Part shown: piece by piece, positions 38,001-50,200 of the stretch
Layout of the letters: each line of letters opens with the position of its first letter
How positions within the stretch are numbered: the stretch's first letter is position 1
Assembly: GCF_011087585.1 (NCBI RefSeq)
Contig: NZ_VJOT01000075.1
Span: 1-52,377, forward strand
DNA: 52,377 nt
DNA from: Neochlamydia sp. AcF84
GTDB lineage: Bacteria; Chlamydiota; Chlamydiia; Chlamydiales; Parachlamydiaceae
Reading direction: 5' to 3'
Position numbers and translations under genes: made by a program
The notes under the pieces: generated by a model
Told to the model about the DNA's origin: nothing
The model's database searches: none
What the model saw: only the letters and a program-made list of their open reading frames with translations

Positions 38001-38171
38001 ACTGCGCTGTACCTCTCGGTCAATAAGATAAGCAATGAAAGCGCTAGTGCTTTAGCTCAAGCACTAGAACGTAATTCCTCGCTCACTGAATTGAACCTTT
38101 CAGGCAATCAGATAAGCAGAAAAATTTTAATATATATTAATACTTTGCTACAAAGGAACCAAAATCAGTAA
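32034..38171 (+). CDS. Giant protein: two kinase-like cores, ankyrin block and LRRs, unit 2 (C-terminally truncated)
   Basis: A 2,045-residue paralogue of the protein at 22586-29005. All core motifs occur at the same residue numbers: Lys242, NDGKADNYI (Asp530, Asn535) with the DND motif after it, and NPEDGKPDNYI from Asn1114 (Asp1117, Asn1122). The ankyrin block and irregular LRRs correspond. The regular LRR array has fifteen 28-residue repeats (about 1600-2026), against thirteen in unit 1. The protein ends shortly after the last LRR because a CAA codon of copy 1 is TAA here. About 95 tail residues are missing, and their decayed DNA is still recognisable downstream. The core and LRR parts are intact. 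Confidence 0.85.
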   Translation: MQIPPDLGRSSRIFYQENELEVEGSASVISNSPTIEEKKIQPPFSPLQLALLSNDKITREENFLIQRLKAYLGREKDLLGETIAHLRAEVSLYTLEEKSKLATLLPNLKLPWLMLKEEERKDLIEQGANEYSDLRLQPFHIALANIKEALDSAITISYKEKLGVLRDYYTTFLKQLLKSSKVNEREALLALKAQVCGDSINFLLIDIPKARAMLSIDELGLPYRTNTHGRHAVASLEGLHCKANPTAAVISDYLKPAWEYAATSLTQAFSPTSLIAAPTSFLKISNVLTFSWQASSDEEAKKVFKQQLWQGKTSQQTFKKYPDFKEKLCKAACLEARTVQVGYTIGHFPKATRPQAMLLADLISMLEMFDFLCDESLLSAQEVIKSWPFLLEEARKPYSSDPAKLFYEFKNWMERLPEEQRLSEFSSTGEFSLRSEEQGLQAFRADYLATKEENNFWQLLAILKAHPKLAAKASLGSLIDLPLALRWIAKIFPEQPIENLFRLIPPLLKKIDKEAFSNLIIASLLILPNDGKADNYIVELEWEDQELKSLKLVCIDNDKAFEPAIIRAEKGHAIHLKCLPLLLKGCMNQPIAPSAKEFILNLNPRDFLLQWIRQLDQRNQQYRRLIHQHQLTKEDLVDEAADQKLDIPLLLPKGLLSAFFRKLQLIQDKLKQDHVTHYDLFQALEPTAFACYQVLMQRHVNPLDALLSLHRQRTNVESLLEPTTLFATDIPPCLVPFEKEASNFLMALNWSAPISALLKPLKTISNLSFCPPLPLSLVLKQNFLLMAIQLGRGPLVNLALQLGAKVSQADEAGQTALHKLMRTYDLPHLAEEQILMIADLLLAQKDINPNAVDEQHSPPLFSLINRASLAPTRFSLLLDKMVSKGVDLDYPDYHPHSSHKGRTSLEKAMVENNLFVFIELAKKGAGANAHPAKILEFATKHARNFKLEEALHLLEAQLPAFAYLRSLMLFTLPATGQGFEWEGVDSGLAKLHPLVLQQLPLNAALDFIKPPRTPGRSAVVAVSYLQRKLHLKPNPEMAGREYAVGRLHRLIIGHGTPETELFKCYNARRNPYPLLVTETIEGQNLDDALKAGDTLADLDLHRLHNMLLLAMLVNPEDGKPDNYILQSFINHQGEIRKQLVSVDNDHALVPSFSEEGKLQVKSILFCLNQMQLPLHSKTRERFLQVKPFELLQTWLQDLNTQQQRYTKLFTEKDREFVYVYNKQTPVISILLPPKTVAKTYQKLTRLQRSLKNLENNATLTPLELLIRLDPPLGKYYEHLLQDAHLLPYERFLKGPGQSYEKSPYGLVTSSTSHSLLKSSNIPIKDLVKHEERYLPKEALKELETLINQSHPKHLQAVAAAIILGNIQPFHELLTDDLREAALAFVDISKQKQELALLKAMTPSSFETLCLKHCQTLNDALLRNLLAASAALNTLDANHCVSLKSLSLPELSCLSYLNLSNCTRLSKLSLRAPKLRFLTLKGNQALASLQLEAPLLEELELEGCIRLAAHQIQALVKKYPHLKRLTLAGCNLSSLPYHELIYQQPMLIRYDLVNFSKEAIRQLKGLIDNSLTKWIVPKELPVEELSALMDTLRINTALTELNLHRNELSEKGTRALAQALERNSSLAKLDLSLNQIGSKDAIALAKALAKNYSLTKLDLSLNEISNKGASALAQALECNSSLTEFDLRQNDISNQGVSALAQALEHNSSLAELNLGDNKISKEGASALAQALERNSSLTKLELWNNMIGKEGTTALAQVLASNTSLIALNLRSNHIGNEGANALAKALAKNSSLAKLDLSLNQINSKGASALAQALEPNSSLAELNLGVNEINAEGASSLAQALERNSSLIELNLYWNQLGKEGAIPLAQALQRNSSLAKLDLSLNQIGNKDASALAQALQCNSSLTALGLSKNKISNEGASTLAQALECNSSLAELNLSANQISKEGASSFAKVLQCNSSLAKLDLSYNEIGNEGANALAQALESNSSLTALYLSVNKISNESASALAQALERNSSLTELNLSGNQISRKILIYINTLLQRNQNQ

Positions 38172-38672
38172 CACAAAGAGAAAAGACAAAAAATCTCTCA
38201 TCACTTTCGCGGAAAAAAGTAATTTTTCACCAAGCTAAGAGGGAGCCAGAGCGCAAGGCAATGTACATAGCTCAGAATAAGAACCCTTTCTCAACTGAAG
38301 ATTCTCTTCTCATTAAAAGAACGGCTCCCCGTCTTCTTTCCGGCAACTCTATTCACCACCTTGCCTTGCAGCATTAAAACATACTTTAACGACTATTTTG
38401 CTTCACCTGCTTTTCAGCAGGCAGATGAAGAAGCCAAATGTACGATAGCTCTTTTTCAAATTCAGTTATTGGATTTACAAAATTGCGATCATTTCTTATT
38501 GGGCTCAAAGAAGCTTCAGCAAGCCCAAAATTATTTGGGCACTATTTTGCCATATGGAGTTAATAAAAAATTATTTCCCGGAATTATGTTTCTAATCACA
38601 GGAAAGAAGACAATGAATGAAAATAAAAATCTCCTTCCAACTTTGATAGGTTCTCTCCCTTCATTGGCTTAA
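38172..38672 (+). pseudogene. Decayed 3' tail of the unit 2 giant gene
   Basis: Translated in two different frames, the DNA after the stop matches the C-terminal tail of the unit 1 protein: REPERKAMYIAQNKNP (copy 1 has REPNRKAAHLAQAPSS), then, after a frameshift near 38370, NDYFASPAFQQADEEAK and QIQLLDLQNCDHFLL and QQAQNYL. The 38361-38672 frame is therefore not a gene of its own. The tail is evidently dispensable or its loss was tolerated. Confidence 0.82.
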
Positions 38673-38686
38673 ATAAAGTACTTAGA

Positions 38687-39351
38687 ACTCACAATTCCGC
38701 AGGTTAATTTCCATTGGCCTATAATTTCTGAAAAGAGGGTTGAGTCAACACATAAGCTCCTACTCATTAAATAGTTAATCAGTCCTCCTGTGGTCATAAT
38801 AGCTTTCGGATTATGATGGATTAATTCATTTATTATCTCCCCTTATCTCAATCTCATTGCATAGTGTAGAAACAATCTTAAGAGAATTAAAGCCCTTGCT
38901 ACAATACTTTTTCATCTTTCATGTTTTCGATTTCTTTGCTTATGGAGGAACAAGAATGTAAGCGGTCACGAGGGTTAGCAGTGATTAAGTTTTTGATGAT
39001 AAAACAATAACGTAGATTAATAAGTGCAGTAGATAGAAAAAACAGCTATTTGCAGGCAATTTTGACTTTACAGATGCCCGCAGGCTCACATCTAAAGCTA
39101 GGTATGCCCCTTGACCGCTTATACAAGAATAGTTTTTTCTAAAAAAAGTTGTAGGCCCACGCTCCTCTCTTTAATTTTAATCCCTTGATTGTTAATTCAT
39201 TAAAAAAAGTTAATTCTTTAATTTAAATTCTACTCCTTTCTTGTTTTCAGAAAGCCATAAAAAACAGGAGCAAGGTGGGCTAAAATCAATCTATCAAAAT
39301 TACTAAATAATAATATCTTGAAATCGTTACAACTTGCGGAATGTGAGTTAG
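38687..39351. repeat. Block bounded by inverted repeats, possible IS relic
   Basis: GAACTCACAATTCCGCA (38687-38703) is mirrored by TGCGGAATGTGAGTTAGAAC (from 39336), i.e. near-identical inverted repeats about 650 bp apart. They resemble the terminal repeats of the IS701-type element at 19894-21050 (AACTCACCTTACGCA). The interior has many stops and no recognisable transposase. It may be the shell of a related element whose gene has decayed. Confidence 0.45.
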
Positions 39352-39425
39352 AACATCTAAACGGCTTATACAATGGATAAATTTGTAAAGAGATACTCAA
39401 AATAACAAATATCGAAGAAAATAAA

Positions 39426-39447
39426 AAAGGAGCCTGTTGGCTCCTTT
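39426..39447 (-). terminator. Rho-independent terminator of rplM-rpsI
   Basis: On the minus strand AAAGGAGCC pairs with GGCTCCTTT around a 4-base loop and runs into TTTATTTT, 32 bases after the rpsI stop. Confidence 0.85.
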
Positions 39448-39478
39448 GGGAAATAGTAAAATCGGTAGAAAGATAAGA

Positions 39479-39865
39479 TTAACGTTTAGAGAATTGGAAT
39501 CTCTTACGGGCTTTTGCATGGCCATATTTTTTACGTTCTTTCTTACGCGCATCCCGTGTTAAGAATCCTTGCGATTTAAACTCTTGGTGGAGGCCTTCTT
39601 CAATGAGCAATAGAGCACGAGCAACGCCTAGACGAGAAGCAATTACTTGACCTTCCACCCCCCCGCCTTTTACACGGATAATCATATCATGGCGACCATT
39701 ACCATTTAGCTTTTCAAAGGGCGCCAAAATCGTACGTCGTTGGATTTCTAAAGGAAAATATTCCTCAAAAGTACGGCCATTAATGTCGATATTGCCGGAA
39801 CCTGGCCTAATCCTGACTGAAGATACGGCTGCTTTACGACGACCGGTTGCTACAAATTCTTCCAT
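39479..39865 (-). CDS. rpsI: 30S ribosomal protein S9
   Basis: The 128 residues match S9 throughout: [19 protein letters not shown] at the start, [19 protein letters not shown] in the middle, and the basic tail [26 protein letters not shown]. The terminal SKR reaches the P-site tRNA in the ribosome. It is 14 bases behind rplM, the usual bacterial two-gene operon, and ends at a clear terminator. Confidence 0.98.
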   Translation of the reverse strand: MEEFVATGRRKAAVSSVRIRPGSGNIDINGRTFEEYFPLEIQRRTILAPFEKLNGNGRHDMIIRVKGGGVEGQVIASRLGVARALLLIEEGLHQEFKSQGFLTRDARKKERKKYGHAKARKRFQFSKR

Positions 39866-39879
39866 AGTGTCTACTTATC

Positions 39880-40326
39880 TTAAATGTTTGCTTTGATTGG
39901 TTTTTGAGCTTCTAGATTATGTTCTTTTCCTGTCGCATAGACGCGTAAACGCTTAAGCTGCGCGTTAGCTAGACGGGAATGCGGCATCATGCCTTTCACA
40001 GCATGCTCAATGATATATTCAGGCTTACGAGCTTTCATAACACGATAGGGTGTCCGACGAAGACCACTCATATAGCCTGTATAGGAAATATACTCCTTTT
40101 GAGCTTCTTTGTTACCAGTCACCCGAATCTTATCAGCATTCAGAACGATAACACCGTCCCCTGCATCAGAATAAGTAGTAAAGGAGGGTTTATGCTTACC
40201 TCTAAGTATTTTAGCAATCTCGGCAGCAAAGCGTCCCAGAGTTTTACCTGTTGCATCTAGAATAAACCATGTAGGCCGGCTATCTTCTTTACGATGCATG
40301 ATTGTCTTATTTGTATATTGAGTCAT
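39880..40326 (-). CDS. rplM: 50S ribosomal protein L13
   Basis: The 148-residue protein shows the L13 pattern: RPTWFILDATGKTLGRFAAEIAKILRGKHKP, GDGVIVLNADKIRVTGNK and the GMMPHSRLANAQLKRLRVYAG-like end (here YATGKEHNLEAQKP). L13 is an early assembly protein of the large subunit. First gene of the rplM-rpsI operon, transcribed away from miaB, from which it is separated by 219 bases. Confidence 0.98.
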   Translation of the reverse strand: MTQYTNKTIMHRKEDSRPTWFILDATGKTLGRFAAEIAKILRGKHKPSFTTYSDAGDGVIVLNADKIRVTGNKEAQKEYISYTGYMSGLRRTPYRVMKARKPEYIIEHAVKGMMPHSRLANAQLKRLRVYATGKEHNLEAQKPIKANI

Positions 40327-40481
40327 GTTTAGAACCTAAAAATTCTATGTTTGTTCAGAATGAAGGTACATGTTACCTATTATCTGCCATTTTTGCCAAT
40401 GTTTTTATTCATTTTTGTAAGTTTATTCTTCGAAGCTTCTATACTTTTTAAGCTGTATCCTCACTTCAGCAGGATGAAAAC

Positions 40482-40510
40482 TTGAAAAAAGATGACGTTT
40501 GCCCTACAAT
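40482..40510 (+). promoter_or_regulatory. Predicted miaB promoter
   Basis: TTGAAA (40482-40487) and TACAAT (40505-40510) with an optimal 17-base spacer lie 35 bases before the miaB start codon. Confidence 0.65.
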
Positions 40511-40545
40511 AATCCCTTTCTTAAAAACAGGTAAGTGGATTTATT

Positions 40546-41928
40546 ATGCGTAAACTTCAAAGCTTTTTCGTGAGAACCTATGGATGTCAAATGAATGAAC
40601 TTGACTCAGAAATTATGGTAGGCCTCCTTGAAGGGCGTGGCCTTGTGCGCACGGAAGATGAAAACCAGGCAGATCTATTACTCTTTAATACCTGCTCGAT
40701 TAGAGATTTAGCAGAAAGGAAGGTCATGGGGAAGCTAGGAAAATTAGGACACTCCTTGCAAAACAATCCTATCATTGGTGTCACCGGCTGCATGGCCAAT
40801 GCCAAAAAAGAGTCTCTTTTTCAAAAACTTCCCCATATTGACTTTGTGCTCGGCACGAATAACATCCATGAACTCAATCATGTGCTCGATGAAGTCTTAG
40901 CTAGTGATAAGCAAATCGTGCGCACAGACGAGCAATTTCAATTTGAGCTAGATTATCTAAGCGCCAAACGGGACGATAAAGTTAAAGCTTATATTTCCAT
41001 TATCCGCGGTTGTGATAAATTTTGCACCTATTGTGTGGTCCCTTATACACGCGGCCCTGAAGTTTCACGCTCACCGGAAAACATTTTAGAGGAATGCCGC
41101 CAATTAGTGAGTAAAGGATATAAAGAACTCATCCTTTTAGGCCAAAATGTTAATAGCTATGGAAAAGACCAGCCAGAATGGCAGTGTCGCTTTCATGATT
41201 TACTTTATCAAATAGATAAAATCCCAGGTCTGCAACGTGTACGTTTCATGACAAGCCATCCTGTGGATATCACTAAAGAGTTGATGGAAGCTATTCGGGA
41301 TCTGAAAACACTTTGCGAGTTTGTACATTTCCCTATGCAAGCAGGTTCTAACCGCATCCTAAAAAAAATGCATCGTATTTATACGATTGAGCAATATCTT
41401 GAGAAAGTCCACATGCTGCGAGAAATTGTGCCTAATGTCACTTTAGGCACAGATATTATTGTAGGCTTTCCTACTGAAACAGCAGAAGATTTTCAGCAAA
41501 CCTATGATTTAATGAAGCAAATTGAGTTTTCGGTGGCTTTTCTTTTTTCCTATAGCCCACGAAAAGGAACGCCGGCGATGCGTTGGAAAGATGATATTAG
41601 CGAGGAGGTCAAGCAAGAACGCTTACAGCAACTTCTCAGCTTGCATGATGAGATAGCAGCTAAACAAAGACAACTCCTGCTAAATACAGAAGTCGAGGTA
41701 TTGGTGGAAAAGCATAGTTCTAAAGATAAGACTTTACTGAAAGGGCGTACACGTTGTTGGAAAAACGTAGTTTTTGCTGGTAGCGAAGCTCTAATTGGCA
41801 GCCTACAAAAAGTACGCGTTCATGGATTTAATCACCAGACTCTAATGGGTACATTAATTGCTAGCCCAGAAGAAAATTCTCCAATTTTTTCTAAAGCGAC
41901 GGAGCGTAACAAGTTGCAAATAGTCTAA
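40546..41928 (+). CDS. miaB: tRNA-2-methylthio-N6-dimethylallyladenosine synthase MiaB
   Basis: MiaB is a radical-SAM enzyme that adds a methylthio group to i6A37 of tRNAs reading UNN codons. The 460 residues have the N-terminal MTTase domain with Cys14 (TYGCQMNE), Cys50 (NTCSIRD) and Cys82 (GCMA) binding one 4Fe-4S cluster. The radical-SAM motif RGCDKFCTYCVVPYTRG follows with Cys156, Cys160 and Cys163 for the second cluster, and a C-terminal TRAM domain ends it. All six cysteines are present. It is a single gene with its own promoter, divergent from rplM and convergent with ligA. Confidence 0.97.
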   Translation: MRKLQSFFVRTYGCQMNELDSEIMVGLLEGRGLVRTEDENQADLLLFNTCSIRDLAERKVMGKLGKLGHSLQNNPIIGVTGCMANAKKESLFQKLPHIDFVLGTNNIHELNHVLDEVLASDKQIVRTDEQFQFELDYLSAKRDDKVKAYISIIRGCDKFCTYCVVPYTRGPEVSRSPENILEECRQLVSKGYKELILLGQNVNSYGKDQPEWQCRFHDLLYQIDKIPGLQRVRFMTSHPVDITKELMEAIRDLKTLCEFVHFPMQAGSNRILKKMHRIYTIEQYLEKVHMLREIVPNVTLGTDIIVGFPTETAEDFQQTYDLMKQIEFSVAFLFSYSPRKGTPAMRWKDDISEEVKQERLQQLLSLHDEIAAKQRQLLLNTEVEVLVEKHSSKDKTLLKGRTRCWKNVVFAGSEALIGSLQKVRVHGFNHQTLMGTLIASPEENSPIFSKATERNKLQIV

Positions 41929-42127
41929 TTTTAACCCTTTTCCTTTTCACCTGAATTTAAAAGGTTTATCTAGTAAGCCTTATAAAATTTAGAAGCGATT
42001 TCTTTAGCCTAGTTTTTAAACTGCTTTTGCTATAGCCAAGCACTTAATAGGGTTACCCCTTAAGCTTAAGGAGGCAGCTGATCAAGAATTTATTCCTTAT
42101 CCTAAATTCTAAAGGCCAAACGTCCTG

Positions 42128-46298
<4,171 letters not shown>

Positions 46299-46691
46299 AA
46301 GAAATGCTCAAATAAAAAATTGCATCATATAAATTTCTTATTTCGTTTGCAAACGAGAAAACAGAATAAATTTCTTACTTAAATTTTTTTATGCTGTCAT
46401 TTGCATTCCCTTTGCATTTCTCTCTCTTTATTCCTTTGCAGGATCACGCCTGCCCATCCACCTTTAAAAGCTCTTTTTCAAAACCAATTTTTAAGCCAAA
46501 GAAATTTTTTAAGGGGTACAAAACATGTAGAAAGGAGGAGGGAAGATTAAGAATGAATTTTTTTAATCTTTGTTTGTTTTTTATATCTATAAGTTTAAAG
46601 GCTGCTTTACAAGCTCTTGGCATTTTTAAACCAATCAGGGCCGCAATTGCTCTTAGCTGTTTCCTTGGTATGTCCATTGCTGCTCTATTAC
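46299..46691. other. Intergenic region, small frames of doubtful value
   Basis: The 393 bases between glgB and the IS256 stub hold overlapping open frames on both strands (plus 46391-46711, minus 46444-46677). On the plus strand GGAGGAGGGA lies about 12 bases before an ATG at 46553, whose 52-codon frame has a hydrophobic end. Neither frame resembles a known family, and I call no gene. Confidence 0.3.
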
Positions 46692-46892
46692 CTAAAAAGA
46701 TGGCCTTTTAGATGAATGCTTCTTATAGCTAAGGTACTTATCCACTTCCTTTCGGAACATTTGCTCCAACATTTTGCCAATGAGGCGCTGAACAAGGCCA
46801 TTGTTCCCTGTCAGATCGTCAGCAGTTTTACATTTAGCAAGCTCATATTGTAGATCAAATTTTTCAGGAATTGGCATATTGTCTATCTCCAT
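46692..46892 (-). pseudogene. IS256-family transposase, N-terminal fragment
   Basis: The 66 residues match the start of IS256-type transposases: CKTADDLTGNNGLVQRLIGK, then MLEQMFRKEVDKYLSYKKHS, where the family has a DDLTGKNG..LV..MLE.EM..HLGYEKHS pattern. The match stops at KHSSKR, and the catalytic domain is absent from the DNA beyond. It is a dead remnant. Confidence 0.85.
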
Positions 46893-47256
46893 TTGTATAA
46901 ATGATTAGCAGCTGCAAACTCCGCTTTGCTTCGTTCGCAGCTTGGTTTGCTTTTGAAAGTATAATAAAAACCTACTTTCCTTATTATTTATTTAAACAGA
47001 TTTTTTGACAGACCTGAGCCTAAAGGAGGGAAGTTCCCTTGAACGACCCAATTACCCCTTATCCGATATCTTACTTTACGTTTAGAATTTTTTCCTCTTT
47101 CCTTACTTAGCTACAAATTCTCCCCTCAACCTCTGTAAAAAATGCTTTATATATTTTTATTGACAAGATATACCGCCTACTTAAAAGATCTAAAATAAAG
47201 TGTAGATAATCTAAATCGCAGGTGAAAATCAAATTAGACGAAATAAGGATATATTT
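46893..47256. other. Intergenic region upstream of the OTU/TPR gene
   Basis: The 364 bases have no coding content that I recognise. TTGACA at 47160-47165 with TAAAAG at 47182-47187 (spacer 16) is a possible promoter for the gene at 47257; the -10 is weak. AAGGA lies about 8-10 bases before the start codon. Confidence 0.4.
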
Positions 47257-50200
47257 ATGAATTTAGAGTCTCTTCATATTTACCCCATTATATTTCCTGC
47301 TTTTGAGAAGCCACAAAAACAATCTAAACATTCTGCCAGGAATAGTAGTGTTTATGCAGAAATCGCTTTAAGAATATTTTATGAATTAGGTCTACCAGAT
47401 TTATGTCAAGCCAAATTAGTGTGTAAAGAATGGAAGCAATTAATTGAACAAACTGATGGATGGAAAAGACTTTATTCCAAAGATTTTAAAGATAATTCAC
47501 CGCAGCCCCTTTCGCTGACATTTGATAAAACAAATCATTTACCATCCTCTCTTTGCCGTTGGAACCAAGCTCCAATAGCTAATTTTTTATGGTATGATCC
47601 TTCAACTATCATTAGCGACTCTCAAGAAGCAAAAGTAAATGCTGCGACAGCTTATTTAAAAGAAGAGGGTTTTGAATTAAAAGGGGTGGCTAGTGATGGA
47701 GACTGCTTCTTTAGCGCTTTTTTAGGAAGCTATACTTGTCTTTCTAGAAAAATTCCTTTATTAGACGATTGTAAAGATAAAATTTCTTATTTAAGGCAAG
47801 TACTCGCTGATATTGTTAAACACACCGACAGCGAAAGAGCCGAAGAAATAAAAAGAAAATCTACTTGGGTAAGTGGCTTAGGGGAAGGCGATCTATTAGC
47901 CTCGGCCTTATCTATTCCTATTAGGCTAATAACAGTTAATGAAGATCATTTAATTTGCGATATACATGATAGGCTGATCTTTTCAGAACAAGGCCTATCT
48001 GAAGAGAATAGATCGCAGGAATGGAAAACTATCCCTCAAAAAGAAAGACCTAAAGAATACATTTTTATCGTGGACTTAGGGGGTCATTTTGGGTATGCGC
48101 AGCAGCATTTAAAGCAACCTCAATCTCTTCTTTCAAAATCAAAAGTTCCTCATAGCTTTTTCTCATACGAAGATAATTCTTCTTATCCTCCTAAAAAGGC
48201 TAAGCTAACAGTGAAGACACGTGGAATTAAAAGAGCCTTAACGCAAAATGCGCATGCTAATGAATCTAGTAAGAAACGAAGATTAGCGCCTTCTTCCTTA
48301 ACTAGCCTACCCCTAAAAATCTTTAAACAGGTTTTTCTTTCGTTCAGCACCTTGAACGATAATGAATTAAAAAGCATCCTTGATGCTAGAAGATGTGCAA
48401 AAGTGTTTAGTAAATACATGCCAAGTAACAGTAAGTTTTTAACAAAGTATCAACCTCAGAAATTGCCACTTTATTTAGACAAACTTGCAGATTGGCTAGG
48501 AGAGACCATCTTTCCAATTGGTAAGGATAGCAATATATTAATAAATGCTAGGCTAGAGAATGCTGAAGAGGCTTATTCGCAAGCTTTAAAATTTGCTGTT
48601 CAAGAAAAAGATTTTATCCAAGAAAGCTTTTGCATAGAAAAATTAGGTGATATTTATTTAAGAAAAGGAACTTCGGAAACGCTTTTGCAAGCGGCGGGCC
48701 TTTACAATTATGCCTTACGCCTAGCTCCTCAAAAGCGGCAAAAAATTCTTAAGGATAGACTTTCCCAAGTTCAAAATCTTCTTGTTAAACAATATAAAGG
48801 CAGACCTTTTGATCCGATGGTAGGAGAGAAACAATTCGAAAACAATCGCTGCACCTTAAAAATTTTTAGAGAAGAAATAAAGGAGAAAATGCAACTTCTG
48901 CCAGAGAACCCTTCTCCTCAAGAAGTAAGAAAGCTTTATGCTGAGATGGCTCGCCAGATAAAAATTTTCTTTGGGCAGCTTGCAATACAAATTTTTGACA
49001 ATTTAGGTCCTGCTCCATGTGAATACGCCATGATAGGTTTTGGCTCTCTAGCTAGAGAAGAAATGACTCCTTATTCAGACCTAGAATTTGGTATTCTTAT
49101 AGAAGAAGATACTCCAGTAAATAGAGAATATTTCAAGGGTTTTACAATCCTCCTTCATTTGCATGTTATCAACTTAGGAGAAACCATTCTTCCTGCTTTA
49201 AACATTCCTTGCTTGAAATCCATCATTTTTTTTGATGGTTTAACACCTCGGGGTTTTGCCTTTGATGGGGCAGGAGTAGAAGGAAAAGGCTGTAAAACTC
49301 CTTTAGGCAATGTTAAGACATTTGAGCTTATTCAAACTCCTGAACAGATGGCCCAGTATATTGGTAAAGATGAAAAAGGCCAGTGGTGGCATGAAAAAGA
49401 GCCTCATCTTCCCATGGAGCTACTCAATTTTACTCATTTAAAGGGTGATACTGAATTGACTAAAGTATATGATAAAAAAATTCAAGAATTGCTCAATACT
49501 TCTTATCATGAAGGCCTTACTCTTCGCCAATATTTAGCAAAGTATCACTTGATTCAAGCAGATATGCTGGCTTTTAATCCAGGAATAAACGATTTTGAAA
49601 GGCAGGGAATGCTTTTCAAAGTTAAAAATGATTTGTATCGTTTTCCTCACCTGGCTTTAGATAGATTAGCCCTTCTCGAAGAACTAAAAACATCAAATAC
49701 GTTTGAAAGAATTGATGAGTTAAAGGAGCAAAAAACTATAACTCATAAGGCAGCTGAAAAGTTAAAGGAATGGATGAGCATAGCGCTAATTATGCGCCTT
49801 AAAACCTATACTTATTATCAAGCGCAACAAGAGATGATGAATCCACTCATTAAGGCGTTTGGTTTTGATGATCCTATATTTATCAAAAAGCAATTTGCTT
49901 TAGATAAGAACTCTTTAAAAAAAATAATAAAAATCTATCGCATCTTTATTCCTTTCTACAAGGTTATTCAGCAGTTTTTAGCAGGAGATGAAGACAGCCT
50001 TAAACTTTCATGTTTAGATGATAACTCACTAGAGGATCGAGGAAATATAGCTCTCAGACTTTTTCAACATAAGGAAGCAAAAGGTTGGTTTAAACTAGCA
50101 ATAAAAGAAAACTCTCAAAATACATTGGCCTTAAATGGTCTGGGAATAATTTACCAAGAACGAGGGAAATTAGGAAAAGCAGTTAAATATGCTAAGCAAG

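Noticed and set aside
38361-38672. Separate 103-codon gene
   Set aside because: Its sequence matches the C-terminal tail of the unit 1 giant protein, it starts with TTG without a ribosome site, and it follows frameshifts: it is a relic of the unit 2 gene.
42058-42071. Perfect palindrome CCTTAAGCTTAAGG between miaB and ligA
   Set aside because: No T-run follows on either strand and its position between convergent genes gives no regulatory context; an operator or terminator cannot be supported.
46391-46711. Plus-strand frame of 106 codons, and minus frame 46444-46677
   Set aside because: They overlap each other on opposite strands, show no family resemblance, and the first runs into the IS256 stub.
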